Part shown: positions 48,401-55,880 of the stretch, one piece after another
Numbering within the stretch: the stretch's first letter is position 1
Layout of the letters: every line of letters starts with the position of its first letter
DNA from: Patescibacteria group bacterium
GTDB taxonomy: Bacteria > Patescibacteriota > Microgenomatia > JAMCZE01
Assembly: GCA_023485845.1 (NCBI GenBank)
Contig: JAMCZE010000001.1
Span: 1 to 62,455 of the forward strand
DNA: 62,455 bases
Direction: 5' to 3'
Translations under genes and position numbers: made by a program
Notes under the pieces: generated by a model
The model's input: the letters and a program-made list of their open reading frames with translations, nothing else
Database searches by the model: none
Told to the model about the DNA's origin: nothing

Positions 48401-48871
48401 TTACTCGATGGAGACAATAGTGTAAACCACTTTGCCGGCGGGAGCGGCCACTTCGACTTTTTCCCCGACCTTTTTGCCCAGAAGAGCTTTGCCCAGTGGG
48501 GAACTGCCGGAAATTTTCATCTCGGCCGGTTTGGCTTCCCAGTCGCCGACAATCTGGAAGGCTTGGGTTTTCCCATTGATTTTGACGGTCACTTTGCAGC
48601 CGACGTCGATGGCCCCTTTCTTGCCGCTGGCCGCAGCCGTGACCATGGTGGCATTTTTAAGAATGTTTTCCAGTTCATCAATTCGGCCTTCAATAAACTC
48701 CTGCTCCTGTTTGCCAAATTGATAGGCGGAGTTTTCCGACAAGTCACCGTCGTCCCTGGCATGGGCCACGCGCTCCACCACGGCCGGAAGTTTGGCGTTT
48801 TTCAGTTCATCCAGCTCTTTTTTGAGGGCCCCCAAGCCGTCCTTAGTTAACATGACTGTGTCCGTTTTCAT
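48401..48871 (-). CDS. greA: transcription elongation factor GreA
   Basis: A 156-aa factor that rescues backtracked RNA polymerase by stimulating transcript cleavage. N-terminal coiled coil with the acidic tip (ARDDGDLSENSAYQFGKQEQEFIEGRI) and C-terminal FKBP-like domain with SPLGKALLGKKVGEKVEVAAP. Normal length. A terminator-like hairpin with eight T lies directly between its promoter and its start, suggesting attenuation. Confidence 0.96.
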   Translation of the reverse strand: MKTDTVMLTKDGLGALKKELDELKNAKLPAVVERVAHARDDGDLSENSAYQFGKQEQEFIEGRIDELENILKNATMVTAAASGKKGAIDVGCKVTVKINGKTQAFQIVGDWEAKPAEMKISGSSPLGKALLGKKVGEKVEVAAPAGKVVYTIVSIE

Positions 48872-48885
48872 AAACTTTCTTTAAC

Positions 48886-48915
48886 AAAAAAAATCGCGAG
48901 AGGTTCCTCTGGCGA
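48886..48915 (-). terminator. terminator-like hairpin in the greA leader
   Basis: On the minus strand TCGCCAGAGG pairs with CCTCTCGCGA around a short loop, followed by T8, 14 nt before the greA ATG. No minus-strand gene lies upstream that it could terminate, so it acts within the greA leader itself. Confidence 0.75.
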
Positions 48916-48924
48916 AGTGATCCT

Positions 48925-48952
48925 ATTCTACCATCTTTTCTTGCTTTGTCAA
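48925..48952 (-). promoter_or_regulatory. greA promoter
   Basis: Minus-strand TTGACA, 16-nt spacer, TAGAAT. Transcription would start only a few nucleotides before the hairpin. Confidence 0.75.
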
Positions 48953-48978
48953 TGGGAAAAAGCTAAAATCTAGCTGCA

Positions 48979-49052
48979 GCCGCGTTCGTCTAGTGGTCTA
49001 GGACGGTTGGTTCTCATCCAACAAATCATCGGTTCGAGTCCGATACGCGGCA
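48979..49052 (+). tRNA. tRNA-Glu (anticodon CUC)
   Basis: Full cloverleaf: acceptor GCCGCGT/ACGCGGC, D-arm GTC...GAC, anticodon stem GTTGG/CCAAC with loop TTCTCAT (anticodon CTC), variable AAATC, T-arm ATCGG-TTCGAGT-CCGAT. Discriminator A is followed by CAA, so CCA is not encoded and must be added by the cca product. Divergent from greA. Confidence 0.96.
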
Positions 49053-49098
49053 CAAACTCCTTCTTGCATCTTGAGCAGAAATAATTTAACTTTAACTT

Positions 49099-49788
49099 GT
49101 GATTCGGTTTGCACCACTGCTGGTTGCCCTCACGGTTTTCGTCACTACTTTGGCTTTTCGCGCCCAGGTGAACAGCCAGGTGGCCGACGAGCTTTCATCA
49201 AAGGCGTTTATTGACCGGATCTTGTCTTCCACCGGCAAGCTTGATCCCAACGCCACCACCGGCGTTTGGTTTAATAAAAATGTCGGCGTGCCCACGGCCG
49301 ATTTGGCGGCCGCGCTTCTTGACAGCGCGTCAACAAACGTTCTTGGCACCAGCTCCGACAAGTGGATCGAGGTCGATTTGACCACCCAACATCTTTATGC
49401 CCATGAAGGGGGCCGGGTGGTTTTTGATTTTCCCATCAGCTCCGGTTTGCCCTGGTTTCCCACTGCCACCGGGGAGTTTCACATCTGGGCCAAACTGCGG
49501 TCCCAGGAAATGATCGGCGGCTCGCGCGACAACGGCACCTATTATGATTTGCCTAACGTGCCGTTTATTCAATATTTCTACAATGGTTATGGTTTGCACG
49601 GAGCCTATTGGCACCATGACTTTGGCCATCCCCGGTCCCACGGCTGTGTGAACATTGATATTGCCGATTCGGAAAAGCTGTTTAACTGGACTGACCCGCA
49701 GCTGGCCCCAGGTCAGTCGGCCGTCTTTAATATTGATCCTTCGGTGGGAACCCGGGTGGTGGTTCATGGAACCACGCCGGCGCCATAG
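49099..49788 (+). CDS. L,D-transpeptidase (YkuD family)
   Basis: A 229-aa exported enzyme forming 3-3 cross-links in peptidoglycan or attaching proteins to it. N-terminal signal/anchor (~1-22), linker, then a YkuD domain: KWIEVDLTTQHLYAHEGG, FPISSGLPWFPTATGEF and the catalytic HGAYWHHDFGHPRSHGCVNI with Cys in SHGCVN. GTG start. Complements the D,D-carboxypeptidase at 7417, whose products are the usual substrates. Confidence 0.94.
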   Translation: MIRFAPLLVALTVFVTTLAFRAQVNSQVADELSSKAFIDRILSSTGKLDPNATTGVWFNKNVGVPTADLAAALLDSASTNVLGTSSDKWIEVDLTTQHLYAHEGGRVVFDFPISSGLPWFPTATGEFHIWAKLRSQEMIGGSRDNGTYYDLPNVPFIQYFYNGYGLHGAYWHHDFGHPRSHGCVNIDIADSEKLFNWTDPQLAPGQSAVFNIDPSVGTRVVVHGTTPAP

Positions 49789-49803
49789 TGATAAAATAGC
49801 CCC

Positions 49804-50229
49804 GTGACAATTAAAACCCACAGCGGCGCCCAAACGCAAAAGTTTGGGGAAGAATTTGCGAAAAAAATTGCCGGCGGGGCAGGCCTGCCTGCCGGCGGGC
49901 AGGTAGTGTGTCTTTATGGTGATCTGGGCGCCGGCAAAACCACTTTTGTCCAGGGGATGGCCCGGGGGTTGGGGATTAAGAAAAGAATCGTCAGCCCGAC
50001 CTTTATCATCGTTCGCCAGTACAAAAAACTTTTCCACATTGACCTTTATCGGCTGGATTCGGCGGCTAATTTGGGACTGGAAGAAATAATGGGGGAGTCG
50101 GGCAACATTGTTCTAATTGAGTGGCCGGAAAAAATCGAGAACATCCTGCCCAAAAATCACTGGGAGATAAGATTTAAAATAGTGAATGAAAAAACTCGGG
50201 AAATAAGTGTTAAGCATTATAAGCATTAA
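49804..50229 (+). CDS. tsaE: tRNA threonylcarbamoyladenosine biosynthesis ATPase TsaE
   Basis: A 141-aa P-loop protein of the t6A pathway. Walker A GDLGAGKTT, SPTFIIVRQY, HIDLYRLD and IEWPEK match the family. GTG start with TAAAAT six nt before it. A GC-rich near-palindrome (49870-49904) lies in frame just before the P-loop and codes GGAGLPAGGQ, an extra loop compared with typical TsaE. Followed at once by tsaB. Confidence 0.93.
   Translation: MTIKTHSGAQTQKFGEEFAKKIAGGAGLPAGGQVVCLYGDLGAGKTTFVQGMARGLGIKKRIVSPTFIIVRQYKKLFHIDLYRLDSAANLGLEEIMGESGNIVLIEWPEKIENILPKNHWEIRFKIVNEKTREISVKHYKH
49870..49904. repeat. GC-rich near-palindromic insert inside tsaE
   Basis: Contains CCTGCCTGCCGGCGGGCAGG, almost its own reverse complement, next to AGGCCTGCC. 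Much more GC-rich than the surrounding gene, and in frame. Confidence 0.65.
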
Positions 50230-50236
50230 TAAAATA

Positions 50237-50557
50237 GTGAAATTATATATCGACACATCATCAAACCAAAGAACCGTCGTTCGGCTAGGGGAGAGGGAAT
50301 TAGTGCAAAGCTCTCGCGCCTGGCACTCACAAGTCGTCTTGCCGATGATCAAGAAATTGCTAACAGCTAACAGCTGTCAGCTAAAAGCTATTGATGAAAT
50401 TGAAGTTAATCCTGGTCCTGGATCGTTCACCGGCTTGCGGGTGGGCGCCGCCATTGCCGGTGCTTTGGGTTATGCCCTAAAAGTTCCGGTTAACGGCCTT
50501 CGGTTTGACAAATCCCCTGCTTCGTACTATAGTATTAACTATGGCAGAAACGCTTAG
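50237..50557 (+). CDS. tsaB: short TsaB-like protein of the t6A pathway
   Basis: A 106-aa ASKHA-fold fragment: KLYIDTSSNQRTVV, HSQVVLPMIKKLL and EVNPGPGSFTGLRVGAAIAGALGYAL match the N-terminal half of TsaB, while the C-terminal half (~110 aa) is absent. The start GTG at 50237 was chosen since it begins the fold and sits 7 nt after tsaE. A word repeat codes TANSCQLKA. The end overlaps the next gene's promoter and first codons. Short TsaB seems usual in these bacteria, but that is from memory. Confidence 0.8.
   Translation: MKLYIDTSSNQRTVVRLGERELVQSSRAWHSQVVLPMIKKLLTANSCQLKAIDEIEVNPGPGSFTGLRVGAAIAGALGYALKVPVNGLRFDKSPASYYSINYGRNA
50359..50390. repeat. GCTAACAGCTAACAGC-type repeat inside tsaB
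   Basis: Imperfect 7-nt words. TCAGCTAAAAGCTA at 50377-50390 also occurs in recJ. Confidence 0.75.
50505..50533 (+). promoter_or_regulatory. consensus promoter inside the end of tsaB
   Basis: TTGACA, 17-nt spacer, TATAGT, then 7 nt to ATG at 50541; a leaderless start embedded in the tsaB coding sequence. Confidence 0.8.
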
Positions 50558-50846
50558 GAAGATTCTGGCCGCGGTCATCGGACTATTAATTATTATTGCC
50601 TTAATTATAGCGGCAAAGTGGACCGGTGACCAAATCCGGCAAAAGTTTTTCACCCCAAAAACTCCGACCATGGTCGAGCAGACCGTGCCGGCACAACAAA
50701 CTCAACCGTTAGCGCAAAACTCACCGACGGCAACTTATTCGGCAATTCCCTCCACCGGCCCGCGCGAAGACGCGATGGTTCTTTTGGTGTTTTTTGCCTT
50801 AGCGGGTGTGGTTACATTGCGGTTTGCCAAGTCGCCAACGGCTTAA
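50541..50846 (+). CDS. membrane protein with C-terminal sorting-signal-like tail
   Basis: A 101-aa protein: N-terminal membrane helix (~8-25), extracytoplasmic Thr/Gln/Pro-rich linker (VEQTVPAQQTQPLAQNSPTA), then IPSTGPRE, a second hydrophobic stretch (MVLLVFFALAGVVTL) and basic RFAK. The S/P-T-G-hydrophobic-basic order recalls LPxTG sorting signals, but no sortase is in the window. The start at 50541 is set by a consensus promoter 7 nt upstream. Confidence 0.6.
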   Translation: MAETLRKILAAVIGLLIIIALIIAAKWTGDQIRQKFFTPKTPTMVEQTVPAQQTQPLAQNSPTATYSAIPSTGPREDAMVLLVFFALAGVVTLRFAKSPTA

Positions 50847-51342
50847 GACAGGTGTCGCTGCTATAGACATAGCGAAAAATCTGGCTCCCTGCTTGCCAAT
50901 AAAGATCGCTTTCCACCCCGTTAGTTTTAACAAAGGTGTATTTCACCGCCGAAAGGCTACTGACTTTGGCCCCGAATTTCCACTGCAGAAGAATATTTTT
51001 GGCGGTTTTAAATTCCACCTGGTCGACTTTTTGGGATGATTTTAACAATGTTAACTGACAGGAGATCTTGTCGGGACTAAGAAAGACCACTTCTTGTTTC
51101 TCATTATCGCCTGGTGCTTTCTCTTGGGCCGTCCAATCCGGCGGATATTGGATCTGATAATGATATTTGGTGCTGACAAAGGTCGGCCAGTCGGGATGGG
51201 TGGCAGCGTCAATAATTGTTGTCCCCGTCCAGAGCTGGCGCAAAAAATAGCCGGCAACCAGTCCCAAAATCACGATTAAAACAATCGCTAAAGGAGTCTT
51301 TTTAACAACAACAGTCACAATTCCATTATATCTGTTACTCAA
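50812..51342 (-). CDS. single-pass membrane protein with PsbP-like exported domain
   Basis: A 176-aa protein: membrane helix ~17-36, then STKYHYQIQYPPDWTAQEK, the pattern of PsbP/MOG1-like beta domains (Y-x-I-x-Y-P-x-x-W), and later strands VVFLSPDKISCQLTLL. Two Cys may pair outside the cell. Function unknown. Convergent with the previous gene, 35-nt overlap. Confidence 0.6.
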   Translation of the reverse strand: MSNRYNGIVTVVVKKTPLAIVLIVILGLVAGYFLRQLWTGTTIIDAATHPDWPTFVSTKYHYQIQYPPDWTAQEKAPGDNEKQEVVFLSPDKISCQLTLLKSSQKVDQVEFKTAKNILLQWKFGAKVSSLSAVKYTFVKTNGVESDLYWQAGSQIFRYVYSSDTCLKPLATWQTAM

Positions 51343-51366
51343 AAAATTTGTTTAGACCGTTGCTTA

Positions 51367-51395
51367 TTGACAATTTGACTAACAATGACTATAGT
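51367..51395 (+). promoter_or_regulatory. promoter of the surface-fibre operon
   Basis: TTGACA, 17-nt spacer, TATAGT. It gives a ~100-nt 5' leader, long for this genome, with a CGGCA/TGCCG hairpin around 51433-51450 and a GAGGGGGTGA ribosome-binding site. No known riboswitch was recognised. Confidence 0.8.
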
Positions 51396-51503
51396 AAGTA
51401 TGCTGAGAGATAACTGATATTAATTTTCCTGCCCGGCAAAAAATATGCCGAATAAAAATCCTCAAATATTTCTCAATCTTCTGCCGAGAGGGGGTGAAAA
51501 TTA

Positions 51504-52106
51504 ATGAAGCGGATTTTATTAAGCTTGGTAATGATTCTTGCCGCAGCGACAATGGTTGCTGGTGCAACACGAGCCTACTACACGGATTCAGTGACCTTAT
51601 CGGGAATCACTTTTTCAACAGGTAACGCTGACCTGAAGCTTACCCAGATCATTACACATCAATGGTGGGACGGAACAGTTTCTTATACAACCCCCGCCGA
51701 CAGTGGTTGGACCACCTATGCTTCGGGACAATTTAGTGAAACAAATTGGTATCCCGGACAAACAGTCACTGATGGATTCTATGTGGGTAATTTCAGCACT
51801 GCACAGATCGGGCTTACACCCACTGTTTCCTTAACGGGTTACTCACAGAGTGTTGGGGGAATGGATAACGTCTTCCTGATGAGAATTCACGGTACTGGCT
51901 ATGATTCTGGATGGCAGACAATCAATTGGTGGCGGAATAATTCCTTCACCATGCCCAATATTGCGTGGGTAGCAGGTACACCTCCCAATCCAAATGGGAG
52001 CTACTCTGGATATATTGATGTCCAGATGGATCCGAGCGCTGGTAATTCCTACCAGAGCGCGGCGATGAGCTTTAACCTACTGTTTAATGCGGCACAAACA
52101 CCGTAA
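51504..52106 (+). CDS. TasA/CalY-type fibre subunit with SipW-dependent signal
   Basis: A 200-aa exported protein. The signal peptide runs into TRAYYTDSVTLSGITFSTG, the SipW-type pattern (A-Y-F-S-D-x-x-x-x-x-x-x-F-x-x-G) of TasA, camelysin and related fibre proteins. The mature part is beta-rich (WYPGQTVTDGFYVGNFST, GYIDVQMDPSAG). GGGGGTGA Shine-Dalgarno. A signal peptidase of the matching type follows. It probably forms surface filaments. Confidence 0.82.
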   Translation: MKRILLSLVMILAAATMVAGATRAYYTDSVTLSGITFSTGNADLKLTQIITHQWWDGTVSYTTPADSGWTTYASGQFSETNWYPGQTVTDGFYVGNFSTAQIGLTPTVSLTGYSQSVGGMDNVFLMRIHGTGYDSGWQTINWWRNNSFTMPNIAWVAGTPPNPNGSYSGYIDVQMDPSAGNSYQSAAMSFNLLFNAAQTP

Positions 52107-52124
52107 TCCGTAGGCTTTAGCTGG

Positions 52125-52150
52125 GTTGCACAAGGGGGACTTTGTGCAAC
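52125..52150 (+). promoter_or_regulatory. stable hairpin between fibre subunit and signal peptidase
   Basis: GTTGCACAA, 8-nt loop, TTGTGCAAC: a perfect 9-bp stem with no T run. It may stabilise the upstream mRNA or set the ratio of subunit to peptidase. The arm GGGTTGCAC resembles the REP core at 20981, possibly by chance. Confidence 0.65.
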
Positions 52151-52162
52151 TTACTAAGTCCT

Positions 52163-52738
52163 ATGAGAAAAAATCTTAACGCGTTGCTGAAGAAGACTAA
52201 GCAATTTGCCCCATATGTATATTGGGGAATATTTGTTGTACTTGCAGCAATTGCCATTTTGGTAGCATTGTCTGGCATCAACACGCCTTTTAAAATAAGA
52301 GTTTTTAGTGTTCAATCGGGGTCAATGAGTCCAGCAATTCCTACGGGTAGCGTTGTGATTGTCCGACCAGAGACTGACTATAAGAAAGGTGATGTTGTTA
52401 CCTTTAAGTACTCCCAGGACCGCGAGTCTAAAAATCCCAAAGAGACCGTAACTCACCGAATCGTTGAGGTTAAAATAATTGATAGCAAAGTCTCTTACAT
52501 GACAGAAGGTGACGCTAATAAATCTGCCGATCCAACCCCAGTCGACAAGGATCTGGTGATTGGCAAAGTGGTCTTGTCGATCCCTTTAATTGGTTATCCA
52601 GTGGGGTTCGCGAGGACTCTGCCGGGCTTGATTTTGCTGATAATTATCCCCGCAACAATAATTATCTATAGTGAACTGGTGAACGTAAAGAAAGAGATTG
52701 GGAAACTTCTTAAACAACGTGCCAAAAATAAAAAATGA
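52163..52738 (+). CDS. sipW: signal peptidase I, SipW/ER type
   Basis: A 191-aa membrane protease. N-terminal helix ~19-38, VQSGSMSPAIPTGSVV with nucleophile Ser54, and VTHRIVEV where His replaces the usual bacterial Lys, the mark of the SipW/archaeal/ER class. GYPVGFARTLPG, then a C-terminal helix (~150-175). The start MRKNLNALL at 52163 was chosen over the track start for its normal signal-anchor layout. It should process the fibre proteins on both sides. Confidence 0.9.
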   Translation: MRKNLNALLKKTKQFAPYVYWGIFVVLAAIAILVALSGINTPFKIRVFSVQSGSMSPAIPTGSVVIVRPETDYKKGDVVTFKYSQDRESKNPKETVTHRIVEVKIIDSKVSYMTEGDANKSADPTPVDKDLVIGKVVLSIPLIGYPVGFARTLPGLILLIIIPATIIIYSELVNVKKEIGKLLKQRAKNKK

Positions 52739-53808
52739 GAAATTCTTTTTTTAAATTACTGTTACTTTTCGTGATTCTCTTTGTCCCAACGATTGGGGGA
52801 AGTAATGCTTCATTTCTCGACTTTGTGACGTTATCTGGGATCACCATTACCACTGGTTGTTGGGTGGCGCCAACGGTGCCGGTGCCAGTCTACCCTGCCG
52901 ACCCAACCTATGCCGGGGCGGCTTCCGCTTGGAATCTCAATCCCTATTTCGACTGGACCGATTCCACCAGTTCTTGTCCACAGCACCCGGACATCGCCTA
53001 TGAGTTTCAAACCTCGGTGGACAGTGCCGGAAACACCGTGCTCTATACTTCCAATTGGATTACTGTTTCGCAAACGCCGCCCTTCAGTTTGCCCGACGGG
53101 GTCTATTATTGGCGCGTTCGGGCCCGGGATTCGTTCCATAACACCAGTGCCTGGTCGGCACCGGCGCTTTTGGTAGTGGACCGAGCGGCGCCGACATCAA
53201 CTTTCACTTCCCCGGTGCCCAACACCGATGTAACGGCCAGCCCAATTCATTTTGCCGGCAACACCCATGACGATTTTGGAGTGGTTAGTGTTGATTTGCT
53301 TTATAGTCAATATGCTGGCAGCTGCAATTCCAGCTATACCTTAATCACCACTTTGGTCAATTCTTCAGTGAGCAATGACTTTTCTTGGAGTTATGACTGG
53401 ACACCGGGTTCTTCCGGCAGCTACTGCTTGAAGGCCGAGGGCCAGGATCAGGCAGGTAATAAGGAGGCCAGTCCGGTGGTGGCTAACATTTCCTATCATC
53501 AAGCCGCTGATCCGGCGGCGGCACTAAGCCTTTCCGGCGATCAACACACAATTACTTTCACCGTTAATAATCTTGCTAACTTTAAACATCTGGCTTACCA
53601 GTTAACCTATGACACCAGCAGCGCCCCCCAGGGGGTGACGGGTGATTTTGATTTAAACGGTGACGTCAATGTTTCCCGGGACATTTTGTTGGGCACTTGT
53701 TCCACCGGCGGAACTTGTGTTTATTCCCTCGGCAGTAAGAACTTCGTTTTGACGGTGATGTTGACAGACAGCGGTGGGGCAACAACAAGTCTTAGCGCAC
53801 ACTTATGA
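52735..53808 (+). CDS. exported Ig/FN3-like surface protein with SipW-type signal
   Basis: A 357-aa protein. The signal peptide ends GGSNASFLDFVTLSGITITTG, a second SipW-type cleavage region. The mature part has beta-sandwich domains: WNLNPYFDWTDSTS...YYWRVRARDSFHNTSAWSAP (FN3/Ig-like) and FAGNTHDDFGVVSVDLLY...YCLKAEGQDQAGN (Ig-like). It overlaps sipW by 4 nt (ATGA). The first ~120 nt are AT-rich like the two upstream genes and the rest is GC-rich like the two downstream ones, so the gene looks chimeric. Confidence 0.75.
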   Translation: MRNSFFKLLLLFVILFVPTIGGSNASFLDFVTLSGITITTGCWVAPTVPVPVYPADPTYAGAASAWNLNPYFDWTDSTSSCPQHPDIAYEFQTSVDSAGNTVLYTSNWITVSQTPPFSLPDGVYYWRVRARDSFHNTSAWSAPALLVVDRAAPTSTFTSPVPNTDVTASPIHFAGNTHDDFGVVSVDLLYSQYAGSCNSSYTLITTLVNSSVSNDFSWSYDWTPGSSGSYCLKAEGQDQAGNKEASPVVANISYHQAADPAAALSLSGDQHTITFTVNNLANFKHLAYQLTYDTSSAPQGVTGDFDLNGDVNVSRDILLGTCSTGGTCVYSLGSKNFVLTVMLTDSGGATTSLSAHL

Positions 53809-54995
53809 GAAAACTACTTCCTGTCATCTTGGGATTGACCGCCCTATTTTTTTTGTTTTTGCCGCGGCCAACTTTGGCAGCGGACCTGACAGTTAGCTGT
53901 AATGACAGCGGTTGTTCTCCGGCCACCTCACCCAGCATCTTTCCCACCGACTTTTGGTTTCCCGGCCGCTCGGTCAGCCGGCAGGTGGCGGTGACCAACA
54001 CTGACAGTAACCCGTTGACGGTGAGTAATCAAGCTCAAAACACTGCCGTCACCGGCAGCTTGGACACAGTGATGCTGCTTTCCATTATTAGGGACAGCGA
54101 CAGCACGGTTCTTTGGAGCGGAACCTTGCATGATTTTTACAGTGCCGGAAATGTGCCTTTAGGGGTGTTGGCCGGCGGCCACAGTGAAAGTTTTGACTAT
54201 GTGGTGACGATGGATTCCTCGGCCGGAAATGAGTATCAGGATAAAGAGACCAGTTATGATTTAGTGCTCTATTTTTCCGGTGGAGCTGCACCAGCAACGA
54301 TAACAACTGGGGGCGGGGGGACGGTGGCCGGGGCATCCACGCCGGTTTGCAATGACACGGCGCCAGCCGGCGCGCCGGTGTTAACGGGCATTGTTGCCGG
54401 AACCAATAGTGTGACCCTGTTCTGGAACAAAGCCGCCGACCCGGTGACTTATTATTTGGTGGCCTACGGCACTGATCCGGCGGCCGACCAGTTTGGTAAT
54501 CCCAATGTTGGCGGTGCCGGCACGACAAGCTACACGGTTGGTGGTTTGTCCGGTGGTGTGACCTACTATTTCAAGGTCCGGGCGGGCAACGGGTGCGCGC
54601 CGGGACCGTTCTCAAACATTTTGTCCGTTACACCCGGCGGCGGAGTGGTTAGCGGCCCGGCAGCCGGATTTATCCCCGGTGTGTTGGGGGAAGCCACCCC
54701 TTCGGCGGTTTTGTCAACTCCCAGCGGCGAAACCAAAGGAGCGGCGACCCAAGCGGTTTGTTCCGAGTGCGTTTGGTGGCCATTTCTTCTACTTGAGGTC
54801 GTGACTCTAGCTCTTCTGATTAGAAAACGGTGGTTAGTCCGAGCCCTGGTCCCGGTTGCGGTCTTTATTCTTTGGTGGTTTGTCAACCGCTACGCCTGTC
54901 CAAACTTCTTTTGCCAGTGGTTTTGGCTGCTGGACATCTTAGTTTTTCTGCTGGCCATCCCGGTTGCAAGATGGCTTAGAAGGAGATTACAATGA
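53805..54995 (+). CDS. exported FN3 protein with C-terminal three-helix membrane region
   Basis: A 396-aa protein: signal peptide ~1-25, CalY-like beta domain (~26-165; QVAVTNTDSNPLTVSNQA and DYVVTMDSSAGNEYQ), FN3 domain (~195-275; NSVTLFWNKAADPVTYYLVAYG), Ser/Thr/Gly linker, then three membrane helices with paired cysteines CSEC and CPNFFC. It may be the base or anchor of the fibre. 4-nt overlap with the preceding gene. The four Cys could form disulfides made by the DsbA-like protein. Confidence 0.72.
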   Translation: MRKLLPVILGLTALFFLFLPRPTLAADLTVSCNDSGCSPATSPSIFPTDFWFPGRSVSRQVAVTNTDSNPLTVSNQAQNTAVTGSLDTVMLLSIIRDSDSTVLWSGTLHDFYSAGNVPLGVLAGGHSESFDYVVTMDSSAGNEYQDKETSYDLVLYFSGGAAPATITTGGGGTVAGASTPVCNDTAPAGAPVLTGIVAGTNSVTLFWNKAADPVTYYLVAYGTDPAADQFGNPNVGGAGTTSYTVGGLSGGVTYYFKVRAGNGCAPGPFSNILSVTPGGGVVSGPAAGFIPGVLGEATPSAVLSTPSGETKGAATQAVCSECVWWPFLLLEVVTLALLIRKRWLVRALVPVAVFILWWFVNRYACPNFFCQWFWLLDILVFLLAIPVARWLRRRLQ

Positions 54996-55001
54996 TTGTT
55001 A

Positions 55002-55880
55002 ATGAGGAAAGTCTTGGAACCGTTTTTGCATTTTTTCACTCCCCGGCACACTAATAATCATAAGGCTAGGGCGCTGCATTTCTCCTCACTCACCACCTAC
55101 ATTGCCGTTCTTTTGGTGCTGCAGATCGTTTTTTCCGGGGTGGCCAAGTTCCGGCCGCAAATTCTTGGTTATGCCAGCAACATCACCGTTTCCGATTTAT
55201 TAACGGACACCAACAAAGATCGGGCGGCGGCCGGGGTGGCGCCGCTAACACTCAATAGTGAACTTTCCCAGGCGGCGACAGACAAGGCGCATGACATGTT
55301 CACCCACCAATATTGGGCTCACACGTCTCCCCAGGGTCGAGACCCCTGGTCTTTTATTATCGCCGCCGGTTATCACTATCTTTTTGCCGGAGAAAACCTG
55401 GCCCGGGATTTTGGTGATTCGGCGGGCGTTGTCTCCGCCTGGATGAACTCCCCGTCCCATCGGGAAAACCTTTTAAACGATAAATATAAGGATGTGGGTT
55501 TTGCGGTTGTTAACGGCACTCTTAACGGGGAAGAAACCACGCTGGTGGTGCAGGAGTTCGGCGCTTTGCCGTCGGGGGCGCCGACGGTGGCGGCGCCATC
55601 GACACCGGTGCCGGCTGCCTTGCCGGTGGCACAGACGCCAGCCCCGGGCCCGGAAGTTTTGCCGGCGCAAACCATTCAGCCAAAGTTTGATTTGATGACC
55701 GTCACAAAAACCATCTCCATGGCGTTAATCATCATGCTGGTGGGAATTTTGGTAGTGGACAGTTTCCTGGTTTCCCGGCGCCGGATTGTTCGGCTGTCTG
55801 GCCACAATCTGGCCCATCTGTTTTTGTTATTGGCCGTTTTGGTGGCGATTAACGTCATCAGCCGGGGAGTGGTGCTATGA
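55002..55880 (+). CDS. membrane-anchored CAP-domain (SCP/PR1) protein
   Basis: A 292-aa protein. Membrane helix ~27-47, CAP domain ~60-190 with AHDMFTHQYWAHTSPQGRDPW, AGENLARDF and AWMNSPSHRENLL, a Pro/Ala-rich linker and two C-terminal helices. CAP domains act as secreted proteases, lipid binders or envelope proteins; its target is unknown. The ATG at 55002 was chosen; the AAGGAG at 54980 would serve it. Continues the surface operon and overlaps the next gene by 4 nt. Confidence 0.85.
   Translation: MRKVLEPFLHFFTPRHTNNHKARALHFSSLTTYIAVLLVLQIVFSGVAKFRPQILGYASNITVSDLLTDTNKDRAAAGVAPLTLNSELSQAATDKAHDMFTHQYWAHTSPQGRDPWSFIIAAGYHYLFAGENLARDFGDSAGVVSAWMNSPSHRENLLNDKYKDVGFAVVNGTLNGEETTLVVQEFGALPSGAPTVAAPSTPVPAALPVAQTPAPGPEVLPAQTIQPKFDLMTVTKTISMALIIMLVGILVVDSFLVSRRRIVRLSGHNLAHLFLLLAVLVAINVISRGVVL

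Noticed and set aside
51396-51503. TPP or c-di-GMP riboswitch in the fibre-operon leader
   Set aside because: A CTGAGAG-like word occurs, but the other conserved blocks of these riboswitches are missing.
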